Positions 13,750-21,007 of a stretch of DNA of 21,441 bases are shown here, one piece after another. The DNA is from Spirochaeta sp. GTDB lineage: Bacteria > Spirochaetota > Spirochaetia > DSM-27196 > SLAA01. A program made the position numbers and the translations under genes. Under the pieces are notes generated by a model. The model ran no database searches, was not told where the DNA came from, and was given only the letters and a program-made list of their open reading frames with translations. The first letter of the stretch is position 1. The number at the start of each line of letters is the position of its first letter. The DNA lies in contig JAIVHN010000016.1 in assembly GCA_020201015.1 (NCBI GenBank), positions 1 to 21,441 on the forward strand, in the 5' to 3' direction.

Positions 13750-14670
13750 ATGCGTATCCCGGTGAAGACACGGAATCTGTGTATTCGGTGTCTTGCGGAA
13801 AGTTTTGATGTCCGCACCATGAATCACGTAGCCAAACTCATTGACCGCAATTACGATATTCACACGCGTTCCGGGTTTCCCGACAGCATGGTCATTCCCC
13901 GCCGTGATGCGGCCAAACAAATTGTCTACGATCTTCTCTACTGGAACCGATTCATTGAGCTCATACAGCATCTGGCACGCATTCAGCGTGACGGCATCTC
14001 AGGTAAAGTTTATAGGGTCCCTGGTTTACGGGCACTCATACGTTCGGTTGAGGACATGGGCTTTCACTTTAATCCTCAGACCTACACCTTTTACGAAGAT
14101 GTCGCCCGCAATCGCACGCCAAACTGGGGGGTGCTCGAAGAAGGCCAAAACTACGTTGTTTCACTGCTCCGCATAGATATCGTAGGCAACTCACGCCTGG
14201 TCAAAGACCACCCTAACGACGTCATACAACAAACATATGCTGAGCTTCGAGAGATCTTTCAGGAAGCTGTCGACCGGCGTAACGGTAGGGTGTGGAACTG
14301 GGAAGGCGACGGAGCCACCGCCGCCTTTTATGGTGAGAACACCCAGCTGACCGCAACCCTGGCGGGCGTGAATGTGGTACATGAGTTGTTTTTCTACAAT
14401 GCTCTGCGGTGCCGTCTGCCACAAGATCTCCAAGTTCGGGTGGCTGTACACAACGGGCAGATTGAGTATCACGATAGGTTCGAGCAGATGAAAGGACCCG
14501 CATTTAGCACCTTGGTGGAGATTGAGTCAAAGCACGGCAAACCCCAGTCGGTGTATCTGAGTGAGACGGTGTATACCGCTTTGACGGCCGAGGTCGCCGA
14601 CTGGCTAACACCTGTGCGGCTCCGGTCCGGAGTGAGCCTGTATCGCTACGAACTCAAGTTTGGAGAGTAG
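13750..14670 (+). CDS. Class III nucleotide cyclase-like protein with N-terminal helical domain
   Basis: The 306-residue soluble protein ends in a class III cyclase homology domain (about 134-285). Both metal-binding aspartates are present: Asp143 in LLRIDIVGNSRL and Asp187 in NWEGDGATAAFY. The VRVAVHNG and SVYLSETVY strands follow. In the stretch GPAFSTLVEIES the catalytic Asn position is Ser253 and the Arg position is Glu257, so a homodimer would lack transition-state residues. Residues 1-120 are helical and cysteine-containing; their pattern (DVRTMNHVAKLIDRNY, then IPRRDAAKQIVYDLL) loosely recalls death-like or effector-associated adaptor domains. ATG 13750 fits both the promoter and the homology; an upstream extension to 13657 would overlap azlD and is unlikely. 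The next gene is a second cyclase-like protein 20 bases downstream. Confidence 0.78.
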   Translation: MRIPVKTRNLCIRCLAESFDVRTMNHVAKLIDRNYDIHTRSGFPDSMVIPRRDAAKQIVYDLLYWNRFIELIQHLARIQRDGISGKVYRVPGLRALIRSVEDMGFHFNPQTYTFYEDVARNRTPNWGVLEEGQNYVVSLLRIDIVGNSRLVKDHPNDVIQQTYAELREIFQEAVDRRNGRVWNWEGDGATAAFYGENTQLTATLAGVNVVHELFFYNALRCRLPQDLQVRVAVHNGQIEYHDRFEQMKGPAFSTLVEIESKHGKPQSVYLSETVYTALTAEVADWLTPVRLRSGVSLYRYELKFGE

Positions 14671-14690
14671 TTAAGAGTGGAGAGAAAAAA

Positions 14691-15848
14691 GTGCGCGTTC
14701 TAATATTTTACAACTCTGCCAAGATCGAAAACACTTTTGGTTCTCTGAGTAGGTCGCGCAACTCAGACGTTGAGCTCAAGCTGCGAGATGAACTGAGCTC
14801 CTGCGTCTCGGCGCTCGAACGCACTAGCTTGGCAGCCAGCAACGGTAACGGCGGCAACGGTCATGACGGGGCGCCGGTAGATCTTGTGTATCTTGATGTA
14901 TCGGGCATGCCAGCGGCCCAGCGAACGCGTAGCCTGAGACGGCTCTTAGCTATTAGCGGCACTGCCGTTGGAATTCTTGATCCGCAGGATGAGCTCGTCG
15001 ACCCTGCTGCTTGGTTTCGTGAAGGTGCTGCCGACTACGTTGGTGGTAGGGCGAGTGAACTAAAGATCAAGGCACGGCGTTTTGAGGAAGTGCTGGAATG
15101 GCGCGCTACACAACTTGAAGATGCAGCCCGGCCGAGCAATGATGGAGCCGCGCCGCACCAAGCCAATGGTGAACAACGCGCCGATGTACGAAGCGGCGCC
15201 TCCGCGAATCTGGAGGTGCATCCGGACTTTCCCTGGGCCCGACTCCCGCTGCTCAATCTCATTCCCTCGCCTTCACAGTGGAGTCTCGTACAGAAGGGAA
15301 CTGAGTACAGTTTTGCTATGATGTATGTTGGGTTGGATCTGCAGCTTGGTGTGAGTTCCGACTCCCGTTTAGGTCTGCTGCAGAGTTCAGTCAATGATTT
15401 TTGCACAGCTTTAATAGATGAGATAGCGCCTTTTCACGGCAAACTGTGGTTCTGGAAAGACACCTCCGGGTTGGTACTCTTTCCTTTCGACGGCGAGTCT
15501 GGGGACGCAATTGTTGCAGCTATGCGCATTGTCCTGATTCGCCTTTTCTGGCAGGCCGAAGGCCGCACGAATTACGTCACCAAGAACTTCCGTCTCGCAC
15601 TCGATGTCGGCAATACCGTGTACAGCGACGGTTCACAGCGTGAGACGTTGGTATCCGACATGGTGAACTTTATGTTCCATCTTGGGGCTAAGCACGCCCA
15701 GGAGGGCCAGTTTGTAATTTCCACAGAAATGCTCAGTCGGTGCCCCGATGGACTACGCCCCTGTTTCGTGCCTAACGGGAGTTTTGGCGGCAAAAAGATT
15801 TGGCGCATGCGAGAGTTTGCTTTACCGCACTCCTCCGGAAGGAGATAG
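14691..15848 (+). CDS. Pseudo-receiver plus degenerate class III cyclase-like protein
   Basis: This 385-residue soluble protein has an N-terminal region (1-140) patterned like a response-regulator receiver: VLIFYNS, VDLVYLDVSG with Asp69, AVGILD and EGAADYVGG. It lacks the acidic pair and clear Thr/Lys. A low-complexity linker (about 145-175) follows. The C-terminal part (about 205-350) resembles a cyclase domain: Asp216 in MMYVGLDLQLG, Asp257 in WFWKDTSGLVLF, LALDVGNTVY, and MVNFMFHLGAKHAQ, where Asn326 fits the catalytic Asn but His330 replaces Arg. GTG 14691 has GGAGAG upstream. It ends two bases before the convergent trkH. Partnership with the preceding gene product is likely from context; catalysis is unproven. 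Confidence 0.7.
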   Translation: MRVLIFYNSAKIENTFGSLSRSRNSDVELKLRDELSSCVSALERTSLAASNGNGGNGHDGAPVDLVYLDVSGMPAAQRTRSLRRLLAISGTAVGILDPQDELVDPAAWFREGAADYVGGRASELKIKARRFEEVLEWRATQLEDAARPSNDGAAPHQANGEQRADVRSGASANLEVHPDFPWARLPLLNLIPSPSQWSLVQKGTEYSFAMMYVGLDLQLGVSSDSRLGLLQSSVNDFCTALIDEIAPFHGKLWFWKDTSGLVLFPFDGESGDAIVAAMRIVLIRLFWQAEGRTNYVTKNFRLALDVGNTVYSDGSQRETLVSDMVNFMFHLGAKHAQEGQFVISTEMLSRCPDGLRPCFVPNGSFGGKKIWRMREFALPHSSGRR

Positions 15849-15850
15849 CT

Positions 15851-17299
15851 TTATGACTTCCAGAATCCAGGCGTGAACATAACCATCACGGTGTAAATTT
15901 CCAAACGTCCCGTCATCATAAGGAAGCTGAGAAACCACTTTAACGGCTGTGGAAAAAATGCGTAGTTCTGGGTTGGGCCGATAGCATCGAAGCCGGGTCC
16001 AATATTGCCAAGCGTTGCCAGGGCAGTTGAAAGCGCGGTAAGGATGCTAACACCGGCCGTTGCAATGACTATGGTTGAGAGCAGGAGCAGCAGTACGTAC
16101 AAGAACACAAAGGCCGAGATAGCAAAGACCATGCGACGTGCCATAGGAACGCGGTTGAAGCTGATAGGGAAAATTCCGCGTGGGTGGGTGAGGTACCGAA
16201 ACTCGTTCATTGCCTGCTTAAAAAGCGTGACAATCCGAGCAACCTTGATTCCACCTCCGGTTGAGCCAGCACAGCCTCCAACGAACATGAGACAGAACAG
16301 CACGACTCGAGCGACCTGTGGCCACATTTCATAGTCCGCCGTTGCGAACCCGGTTGTTGTGAGGATGGAGGCTACCTGAAACGAGGCTAGCCGGAAGCCG
16401 TTTGAAAAGCTCCCACCCGAGGATGCCGCAAGTGCAACCGTTATAGCCAGCGTGGCGGTAAAAAAGACCAGTAGATAGCTCTTGAACTCAGTATCACGGC
16501 GGATTTTGTCTAGGCGGCCGGTAATCAGCGCAAAGTGTAGCAGGAAGTTTGTTCCGGCAAGTACCATGAAAACCGTTATAATGCCGTCCACCAAGGCCGA
16601 GTCGTAATGCCCCACACTTGCATTTTTAGGTGAGAATCCACCGGTTGCCAAGGTGCCGAATGTGTGGGTAACCGAGTCGAAGAGGTCCATCCCGGCTCCA
16701 AGTAGCAACAGGGTCTGGCCAACAGTAAGCCCGAAATATATGAGCCAGAGAATTTTCGCTGTCTGGGCAATACGGGGCGTAACCTTGTCTACCGTTGGCC
16801 ATGGGGCTTCTGCCTTGACCAGCTGCCCACCACCAATGCCGATCAACGGAAAGACCGCAACCGAGAGCACTATAATGCCCATACCGCCTAGCCAGTGGGT
16901 AGTTGACCGCCACAAGAGAATTCCGCGCGGCAGACTCTCAATCTCTGTGAGGATTGACGCACCGGTTGTGGTAAACCCGGACATCGACTCAAAGAATGCA
17001 TCGGTAAAACTTGGTATAGCACCCGAGATGTAGAACGGTATGGCGCCCACCAGAGCACATGCTATCCAGGACAAGGTCACTACTATGAATCCAGCTCGCG
17101 TACCCAGTTCTCCACGGGTTTCTCGCGTGAGTAGGAGAATGAGCCCCCCTCCCGCGCCAGCAATCCCGGCAGGCAGCAGGAAACTCCAAAGCACCCACAA
17201 CTCCCCGTCGATGTACCCGAGCAGGGCGCTCGGCAGGAGAAAGGCCGCGACGACAATTACAATGGCTGCCAGCATCCGTGCCACCAGAACCGGCCTCAT
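15851..17299 (-). CDS. trkH: Potassium uptake protein TrkH
   Basis: The 482-residue integral membrane protein is the pore subunit of a Trk/Ktr potassium system. Four pore-loop repeats carry the selectivity-filter glycines: FTTTGAS, GTLATGGFS, ILTTTGFAT and ATLGNIGPG. GGCAGSTGGGIKVAR and the C-terminal MMTGRLEIYTVMV are further family hallmarks. Length is typical. ATG 17299 has no strong Shine-Dalgarno sequence but overlaps, as ATGA, the stop of a ten-codon mini-ORF that starts just after trkA, suggesting coupled translation. It works with TrkA, encoded upstream. Confidence 0.96.
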   Translation of the reverse strand: MRPVLVARMLAAIVIVVAAFLLPSALLGYIDGELWVLWSFLLPAGIAGAGGGLILLLTRETRGELGTRAGFIVVTLSWIACALVGAIPFYISGAIPSFTDAFFESMSGFTTTGASILTEIESLPRGILLWRSTTHWLGGMGIIVLSVAVFPLIGIGGGQLVKAEAPWPTVDKVTPRIAQTAKILWLIYFGLTVGQTLLLLGAGMDLFDSVTHTFGTLATGGFSPKNASVGHYDSALVDGIITVFMVLAGTNFLLHFALITGRLDKIRRDTEFKSYLLVFFTATLAITVALAASSGGSFSNGFRLASFQVASILTTTGFATADYEMWPQVARVVLFCLMFVGGCAGSTGGGIKVARIVTLFKQAMNEFRYLTHPRGIFPISFNRVPMARRMVFAISAFVFLYVLLLLLSTIVIATAGVSILTALSTALATLGNIGPGFDAIGPTQNYAFFPQPLKWFLSFLMMTGRLEIYTVMVMFTPGFWKS

Positions 17300-17328
17300 T
17301 TGGTGAGCCCCATACTCTTCTGTTTCAT
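17296..17328 (-). CDS. Ten-codon mini-ORF linking trkA to trkH
   Basis: ATG 17328 opens a ten-residue frame (MKQKSMGLTK) whose TGA stop overlaps the trkH ATG. It begins four bases after the trkA stop, with AAAGG about nine bases upstream. It may only carry ribosomes from trkA to trkH. It could equally be chance in a 33-base gap. Confidence 0.3.
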   Translation of the reverse strand: MKQKSMGLTK

Positions 17329-17332
17329 GACC

Positions 17333-18748
17333 TTAGGCCTTTGTGTCTTGCGGAGCAAAGATTGCCTCAATGCGTGCAAAGTGTTCTTGGCGCGAGATTA
17401 CTACCAGATTATCCCCGGCATTGAGTAGTGTGTGCCCGTCGGGAATAGATGTCCCGCCCGAGTGGGTAAAGGAAACAACAAGACTTCCGGGGGGCAGCTT
17501 CACGTGACGAAGCTCGGTCTCAAGAACCGGTGCGTTAGGTGTAATGACAAACTCAAGCACTTCGATCTGACCCCCCGAAAGTGAGTGGAGCCCACGAACG
17601 CTTCCTTTACGGATAATCTTGAGGATGGCGTCTACCATAGCCTTTTTTAGGCTTATAGCGACATCGATCCCAAGCTTGGTTGAGATATCGGCGTAGCCGG
17701 TGTTGTTCACCAGTGCTACCGTGCGTTGTATTCCCACACTACGTGCATACAGCGCGGTTACGATGTTGAGCTCCTGATTGTCGGTAACCGCTACTACAAG
17801 GTCGGCAGTTGCAAACTGCTCTTCCTGGAAGAGTGACTCATCGGTTATGTCTGCGTGAATTGCAGTTGCCGACCGGAACCGGTTGGCCAGCTCCTTGCAC
17901 TTCTGATAGTCACGCTCAACGATCTTGAGATTAAGCTTGGGCATGCGCTTTGTTCGTTTTTCTTTCTTGCCTGCCCCGTAGCCATGAAAGGTGCCTTCAA
18001 GCATGTGCTCAGCAATGAGTTGGCCAATTTTCCCGCCGCCGCCAACCAAGACTACCTTGTTCAACGCGGTCTTGGCTTTCCCAAGACGCTCAAAAACCGT
18101 CTCGTTATTCTCAGCGGTTGCCACTACGTAAATTTGGTCGCCTTCCTGAATGCGGTTCTCGCCGGAGGGAATGATATAGTTGTTATTGCGGACAATGAGC
18201 GCAATTAAAAAGGGTACGTCAATGAGTCTTCCCAGTTCGTGCAAATACTTGTTAACAATGGGGGAGTGGGTTGTCACGGTGAGGCTCTGCATCTGCAGGT
18301 TTGATTTTTCAAAGGACATGACATCACTCAATGCCCCTTGATCAATGCTGGTGACTATCTCACGTGCCGTCTCAATTTCCGGGTTCACAACATGATCAAT
18401 ACCCAGAAAGCCAGCGCCAGCTAAGCGGGTGCCGGAGTACTCAATGTTGCGCACCCGCGCAATCTTGTTTGGCACCGTGAACTCGCTTGAGACAAGCGCG
18501 CATGAGATCATGTTGATCTCGTCCGAGGTGGTCACCGCTACAAAATAGTCGGCATCCGCCGTGCCAGCCTCCCGCAGAAACTCAATATTGTTACCGGGGC
18601 CGTTGACCACCATACAGTCCAAGCGGTTCGAGACGATCCGGGCCTGTTCCGGCTCGCTCTCTATAACGACAACATCCTGGTTCTCGCGAATGAGTTGCTG
18701 CGCAAGCTGAAACCCAACCGCGCCGCCCCCAACTATTACTGTTTTCAT
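17333..18748 (-). CDS. trkA: Trk potassium system NAD-binding regulatory subunit TrkA
   Basis: The 471-residue cytoplasmic protein gates TrkH in response to bound nucleotides. It has two RCK units. The first begins MKTVIVGGGAVGFQLAQQL with an acidic strand end (VVIESE), then the TrkA_C segment to about residue 225. The second begins VVLVGGGGKIGQLIAEHML, continues with DITDESLFQEE and VAVTDNQELN, and ends in a second TrkA_C. Length and order match E. coli TrkA. ATG 18748 starts three bases after the kinase stop, with GGAG upstream. It is the middle gene of a kinase-trkA-trkH operon. Confidence 0.96.
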   Translation of the reverse strand: MKTVIVGGGAVGFQLAQQLIRENQDVVVIESEPEQARIVSNRLDCMVVNGPGNNIEFLREAGTADADYFVAVTTSDEINMISCALVSSEFTVPNKIARVRNIEYSGTRLAGAGFLGIDHVVNPEIETAREIVTSIDQGALSDVMSFEKSNLQMQSLTVTTHSPIVNKYLHELGRLIDVPFLIALIVRNNNYIIPSGENRIQEGDQIYVVATAENNETVFERLGKAKTALNKVVLVGGGGKIGQLIAEHMLEGTFHGYGAGKKEKRTKRMPKLNLKIVERDYQKCKELANRFRSATAIHADITDESLFQEEQFATADLVVAVTDNQELNIVTALYARSVGIQRTVALVNNTGYADISTKLGIDVAISLKKAMVDAILKIIRKGSVRGLHSLSGGQIEVLEFVITPNAPVLETELRHVKLPPGSLVVSFTHSGGTSIPDGHTLLNAGDNLVVISRQEHFARIEAIFAPQDTKA

Positions 18749-18751
18749 GCA

Positions 18752-19906
18752 CTACGTCTCCGGAGCGATGACTGGTATCTGCACCGCAAATGTGGTGCCC
18801 ACCCCAGGTGCGCTGTCTACTTGAAGAGTTCCACCCAGGCGCTGAAGGAAGTCGCGGCAGAAGAGCAGCGCCAGTCCAGCTCCCTTTTCACCGGCAGTGC
18901 CTGGTGAGCCTGAGCGCGAGTTCCAGTCAAAGAGCGTTTGCTGGGTGTCTTCCGTCATACCTACGCCGGTGTCTGCAACCGTGATTGTTGCTTCCTTGGC
19001 TGTTACCTTTGCTGCCAGCGTAATTGTGCCGTCGGCCGTGAACTTATTCGCGTTGTTCAGAAGATTGCGGATCACAAACACCAAGACGTTACGGTCGCAG
19101 GTGACCTCTCCGCCGCCGGTGAGCTGTACTACCAACCGATTCCCCTTGCCCTCCATCTCATGACGTATAGAATCTGCCAGCTCCGAAAGCAGCTTGTCTA
19201 CCTGGATGTAGGAGAACTCGTAGGGTGAGGACTCTAAGCTGCGTGAGGCCCAGCCAATAACATTGTCAAGTAAATACTCGGTGGAGCCGACGGTATGCTG
19301 GAGTTCCGTCATCAGCTCTTTACGTTCTTCCTCGTCAAGGTCGTGACTCTCAAAGAGAGACATGAGTGACAATATATTTGCCATTGGCGAGCGAAGGTCG
19401 TGGGCAATGATTGACATAAGGCGTGACTTCAAATCTGACAGCTCGCGCAGTTCCTGATTCTGCGTCTCCAGGATTTTCCGGGACCGCCGCAGCTCCAAGA
19501 GGTCCACCACGTGGCGCGCAAGAACGCTCAGCGCCTCCTCCTGCTCCGAAGTCAGTTTTTGTGGCGAACGATCCATGGCACAAAGAGCCCCAAGACGATA
19601 TCCGTCCGGGGTGACCAAGGGCTCTGCTGAGGCATCTTCTACGGTAAACAGTTTGTCGTCCAGAATTGTGTGGGCGCAGAACGCTACGTCGCGGGAGGTC
19701 TCGTTGTCCTCAATGCCTACCGCCGCCTTGAACCACTGCCGGTCTTGGTCGACGAAGGATATGGTCGAAAGGCTCGTACCGCAGATTTGTGTTACCAACC
19801 GAGCGATGTCGTCATAGTCCTGCTCGGTGGCGGAGTCCAGAATATCGTACTGTCTAAGTTTTTCGAGACGCTCTTCCTCGTTTGGTGGTAGCAGTGCGGT
19901 CGTCAT
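18752..19906 (-). CDS. GAF-domain sensor histidine kinase, GAF domain shortened
   Basis: The 384-residue soluble protein has an N-terminal GAF domain of the type common in kinases and cyclases (QICGTSLSTISFVDQDRQWF, ETSRDVAFCAHTILDD, PLVTPDGYRLGALCAMD). A coiled coil then leads to His169 in SIIAHDLRSPMANI and a HATPase domain with N-box IRNLLNNANKF, G1 DTGVGM and G2 GAGLALLFCRDF. Between DASAE and PLVTPDGY (residues 95-96, near base 19622) about 20 residues that relatives carry, including a first PLVT-like motif, are missing in frame, which may compromise ligand binding. ATG 19906 lies ten bases from a -10 box. trkA follows after three bases, implying a link to potassium or osmotic control. 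Confidence 0.88.
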   Translation of the reverse strand: MTTALLPPNEEERLEKLRQYDILDSATEQDYDDIARLVTQICGTSLSTISFVDQDRQWFKAAVGIEDNETSRDVAFCAHTILDDKLFTVEDASAEPLVTPDGYRLGALCAMDRSPQKLTSEQEEALSVLARHVVDLLELRRSRKILETQNQELRELSDLKSRLMSIIAHDLRSPMANILSLMSLFESHDLDEEERKELMTELQHTVGSTEYLLDNVIGWASRSLESSPYEFSYIQVDKLLSELADSIRHEMEGKGNRLVVQLTGGGEVTCDRNVLVFVIRNLLNNANKFTADGTITLAAKVTAKEATITVADTGVGMTEDTQQTLFDWNSRSGSPGTAGEKGAGLALLFCRDFLQRLGGTLQVDSAPGVGTTFAVQIPVIAPET

Positions 19907-19916
19907 AATGGCTCAT

Positions 19917-19945
19917 ATCTTAGTGGGCCTTGTGAGACGCGTCAA
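19917..19945 (-). promoter_or_regulatory. Promoter of the kinase-trkA-trkH operon, near-leaderless
   Basis: TTGACG (19940-19945) and TAAGAT (19917-19922) on the minus strand are 17 bases apart. The -10 box ends ten bases before ATG 19906, leaving at most a few untranslated bases and no room for a Shine-Dalgarno sequence. Confidence 0.6.
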
Positions 19946-20008
19946 TGTATGGTTAATGCGTGGCAAGGAGTTCACCGCACTACATCACGTATGGTAGAAT
20001 GACAGAAG

Positions 20009-20057
20009 CTATACATGTTCTTGCCGATATGTATAGAAAGCCCCATTTTTTATACAT
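20009..20057. promoter_or_regulatory. TATACAT repeats upstream of the fic remnant, operator-like
   Basis: CTATACAT (20009-20016) and ATGTATAG (20029-20036) form a perfect inverted repeat with a 12-base spacer. A third copy, TATACAT, lies at 20051-20057 after a T-run. The third copy resembles a -10 box, but no -35 box sits at the right distance. The dyad is also about 65 bases upstream of the divergent kinase promoter, so either gene could be the target. Fic proteins of this type carry a C-terminal winged helix; self-regulation is a guess. Confidence 0.5.
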
Positions 20058-20080
20058 AACAAATAAGGGACAGTGACCCA

Positions 20081-20963
20081 ATGGAGGCAGCTCCTGTGAA
20101 ACAGTTGGAGACTTTATCTGCAGCTCGCTTTGATGCCGCCCCAGTCCTGAAACAGCTCTCGTTGGCGAGCCGCAACCTTGCGGAACTCAAAGGCGTTGCG
20201 GCATCTATTCCTAATGAGGGCATTCTTATTAACACCCTCGGCATTCAGGAGGCTAAGGACAGCTCAGCCATTGAGAATATCGTTACCACCCATGACGACC
20301 TCTATCAGAATGACCTTTTTCCAGGACGAGGCCACAATTGTGGCTTTGATGCATGATTTGGAGCGCTTTATCAACGACCCCGAGTTCTTTGACGCCGATC
20401 CGTTGATCAAAATGGCGCTCATTCATCACCAGTTCGAGAGTATTCATCCCTTTTACGATGGAAATGGGCGTACCGGCCGGATTGTCAACGTGCTATATCT
20501 GGTAAAAGAAGGCTTGCTCGAGATTCCGGTACTCTACCTCAGCCGTCACATTGTCCAAACCAAGCCCGAATACTACCGCCTGTTGCAGGCAGTACGTGAG
20601 CATGATGCGTGGGAAGAGTGGGTGATCTACATGTTGCGCGCCATTGAAGTGACTGCCCGCGACACCATCGAGACGATTCATGCTATCAGCGAGGCTCTAC
20701 AACAGACTAAACATCGTATTCGTGCGGAGTACAAGTTCTACAGCCAGGACCTCATCAACAACCTCTTTACCCACCCCTACACCAAGATCGAGTTCGTACA
20801 GCAGGACTTGAAAGTATCACGGCTGACTGCAACTAAATATCTAGACGCCCTTGCAGAAGACGGTATCCTGGAAAAACAGAAAAGGGGGCGCGGCAATTAC
20901 TACATCAATCGTGCGCTTCACGCAATCCTCACCCGCGACTCCATGAGGCGAGGAAGTGAATAA
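20081..20963 (+). pseudogene. Fic/Doc family protein, frameshifted with internal deletion
   Basis: Intact relatives transfer AMP to target proteins. Frame one (20081 to about 20320) encodes the Fic_N domain, including the inhibitory-helix motif SSAIEN ((S/T)xxxE(G/N)) and VTTHDDLYQ. The sequence then changes frame near 20320 and resumes at DEATIVALMHDLERFI. It continues through the catalytic HPFYDGNGRTGR, YLSRHIVQTKPEYYRLL and a C-terminal winged helix (VSRLTATKYLDALAEDG). From family knowledge, roughly 75-85 residues between these parts are missing, so the frame shift is part of a deletion. ATG 20081 has AAGGGA about 12 bases upstream. The catalytic half might still be made from an internal start, but the fold would lack its first helices. 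Confidence 0.85.
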
Positions 20964-20972
20964 CTCCACCAC

Positions 20973-21001
20973 GTGACACCCAGCCCTCAACCGGCTACTA
21001 T
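20973..21001 (+). promoter_or_regulatory. Promoter of the flavin reductase gene, leaderless geometry
   Basis: GTGACA (20973-20978) and TACTAT (20996-21001) are 17 bases apart. The -10 box ends six bases before ATG 21008, so the mRNA would begin at or beside the start codon. It starts ten bases after the fic remnant ends. Confidence 0.6.
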
Positions 21002-21007
21002 CAGGAC

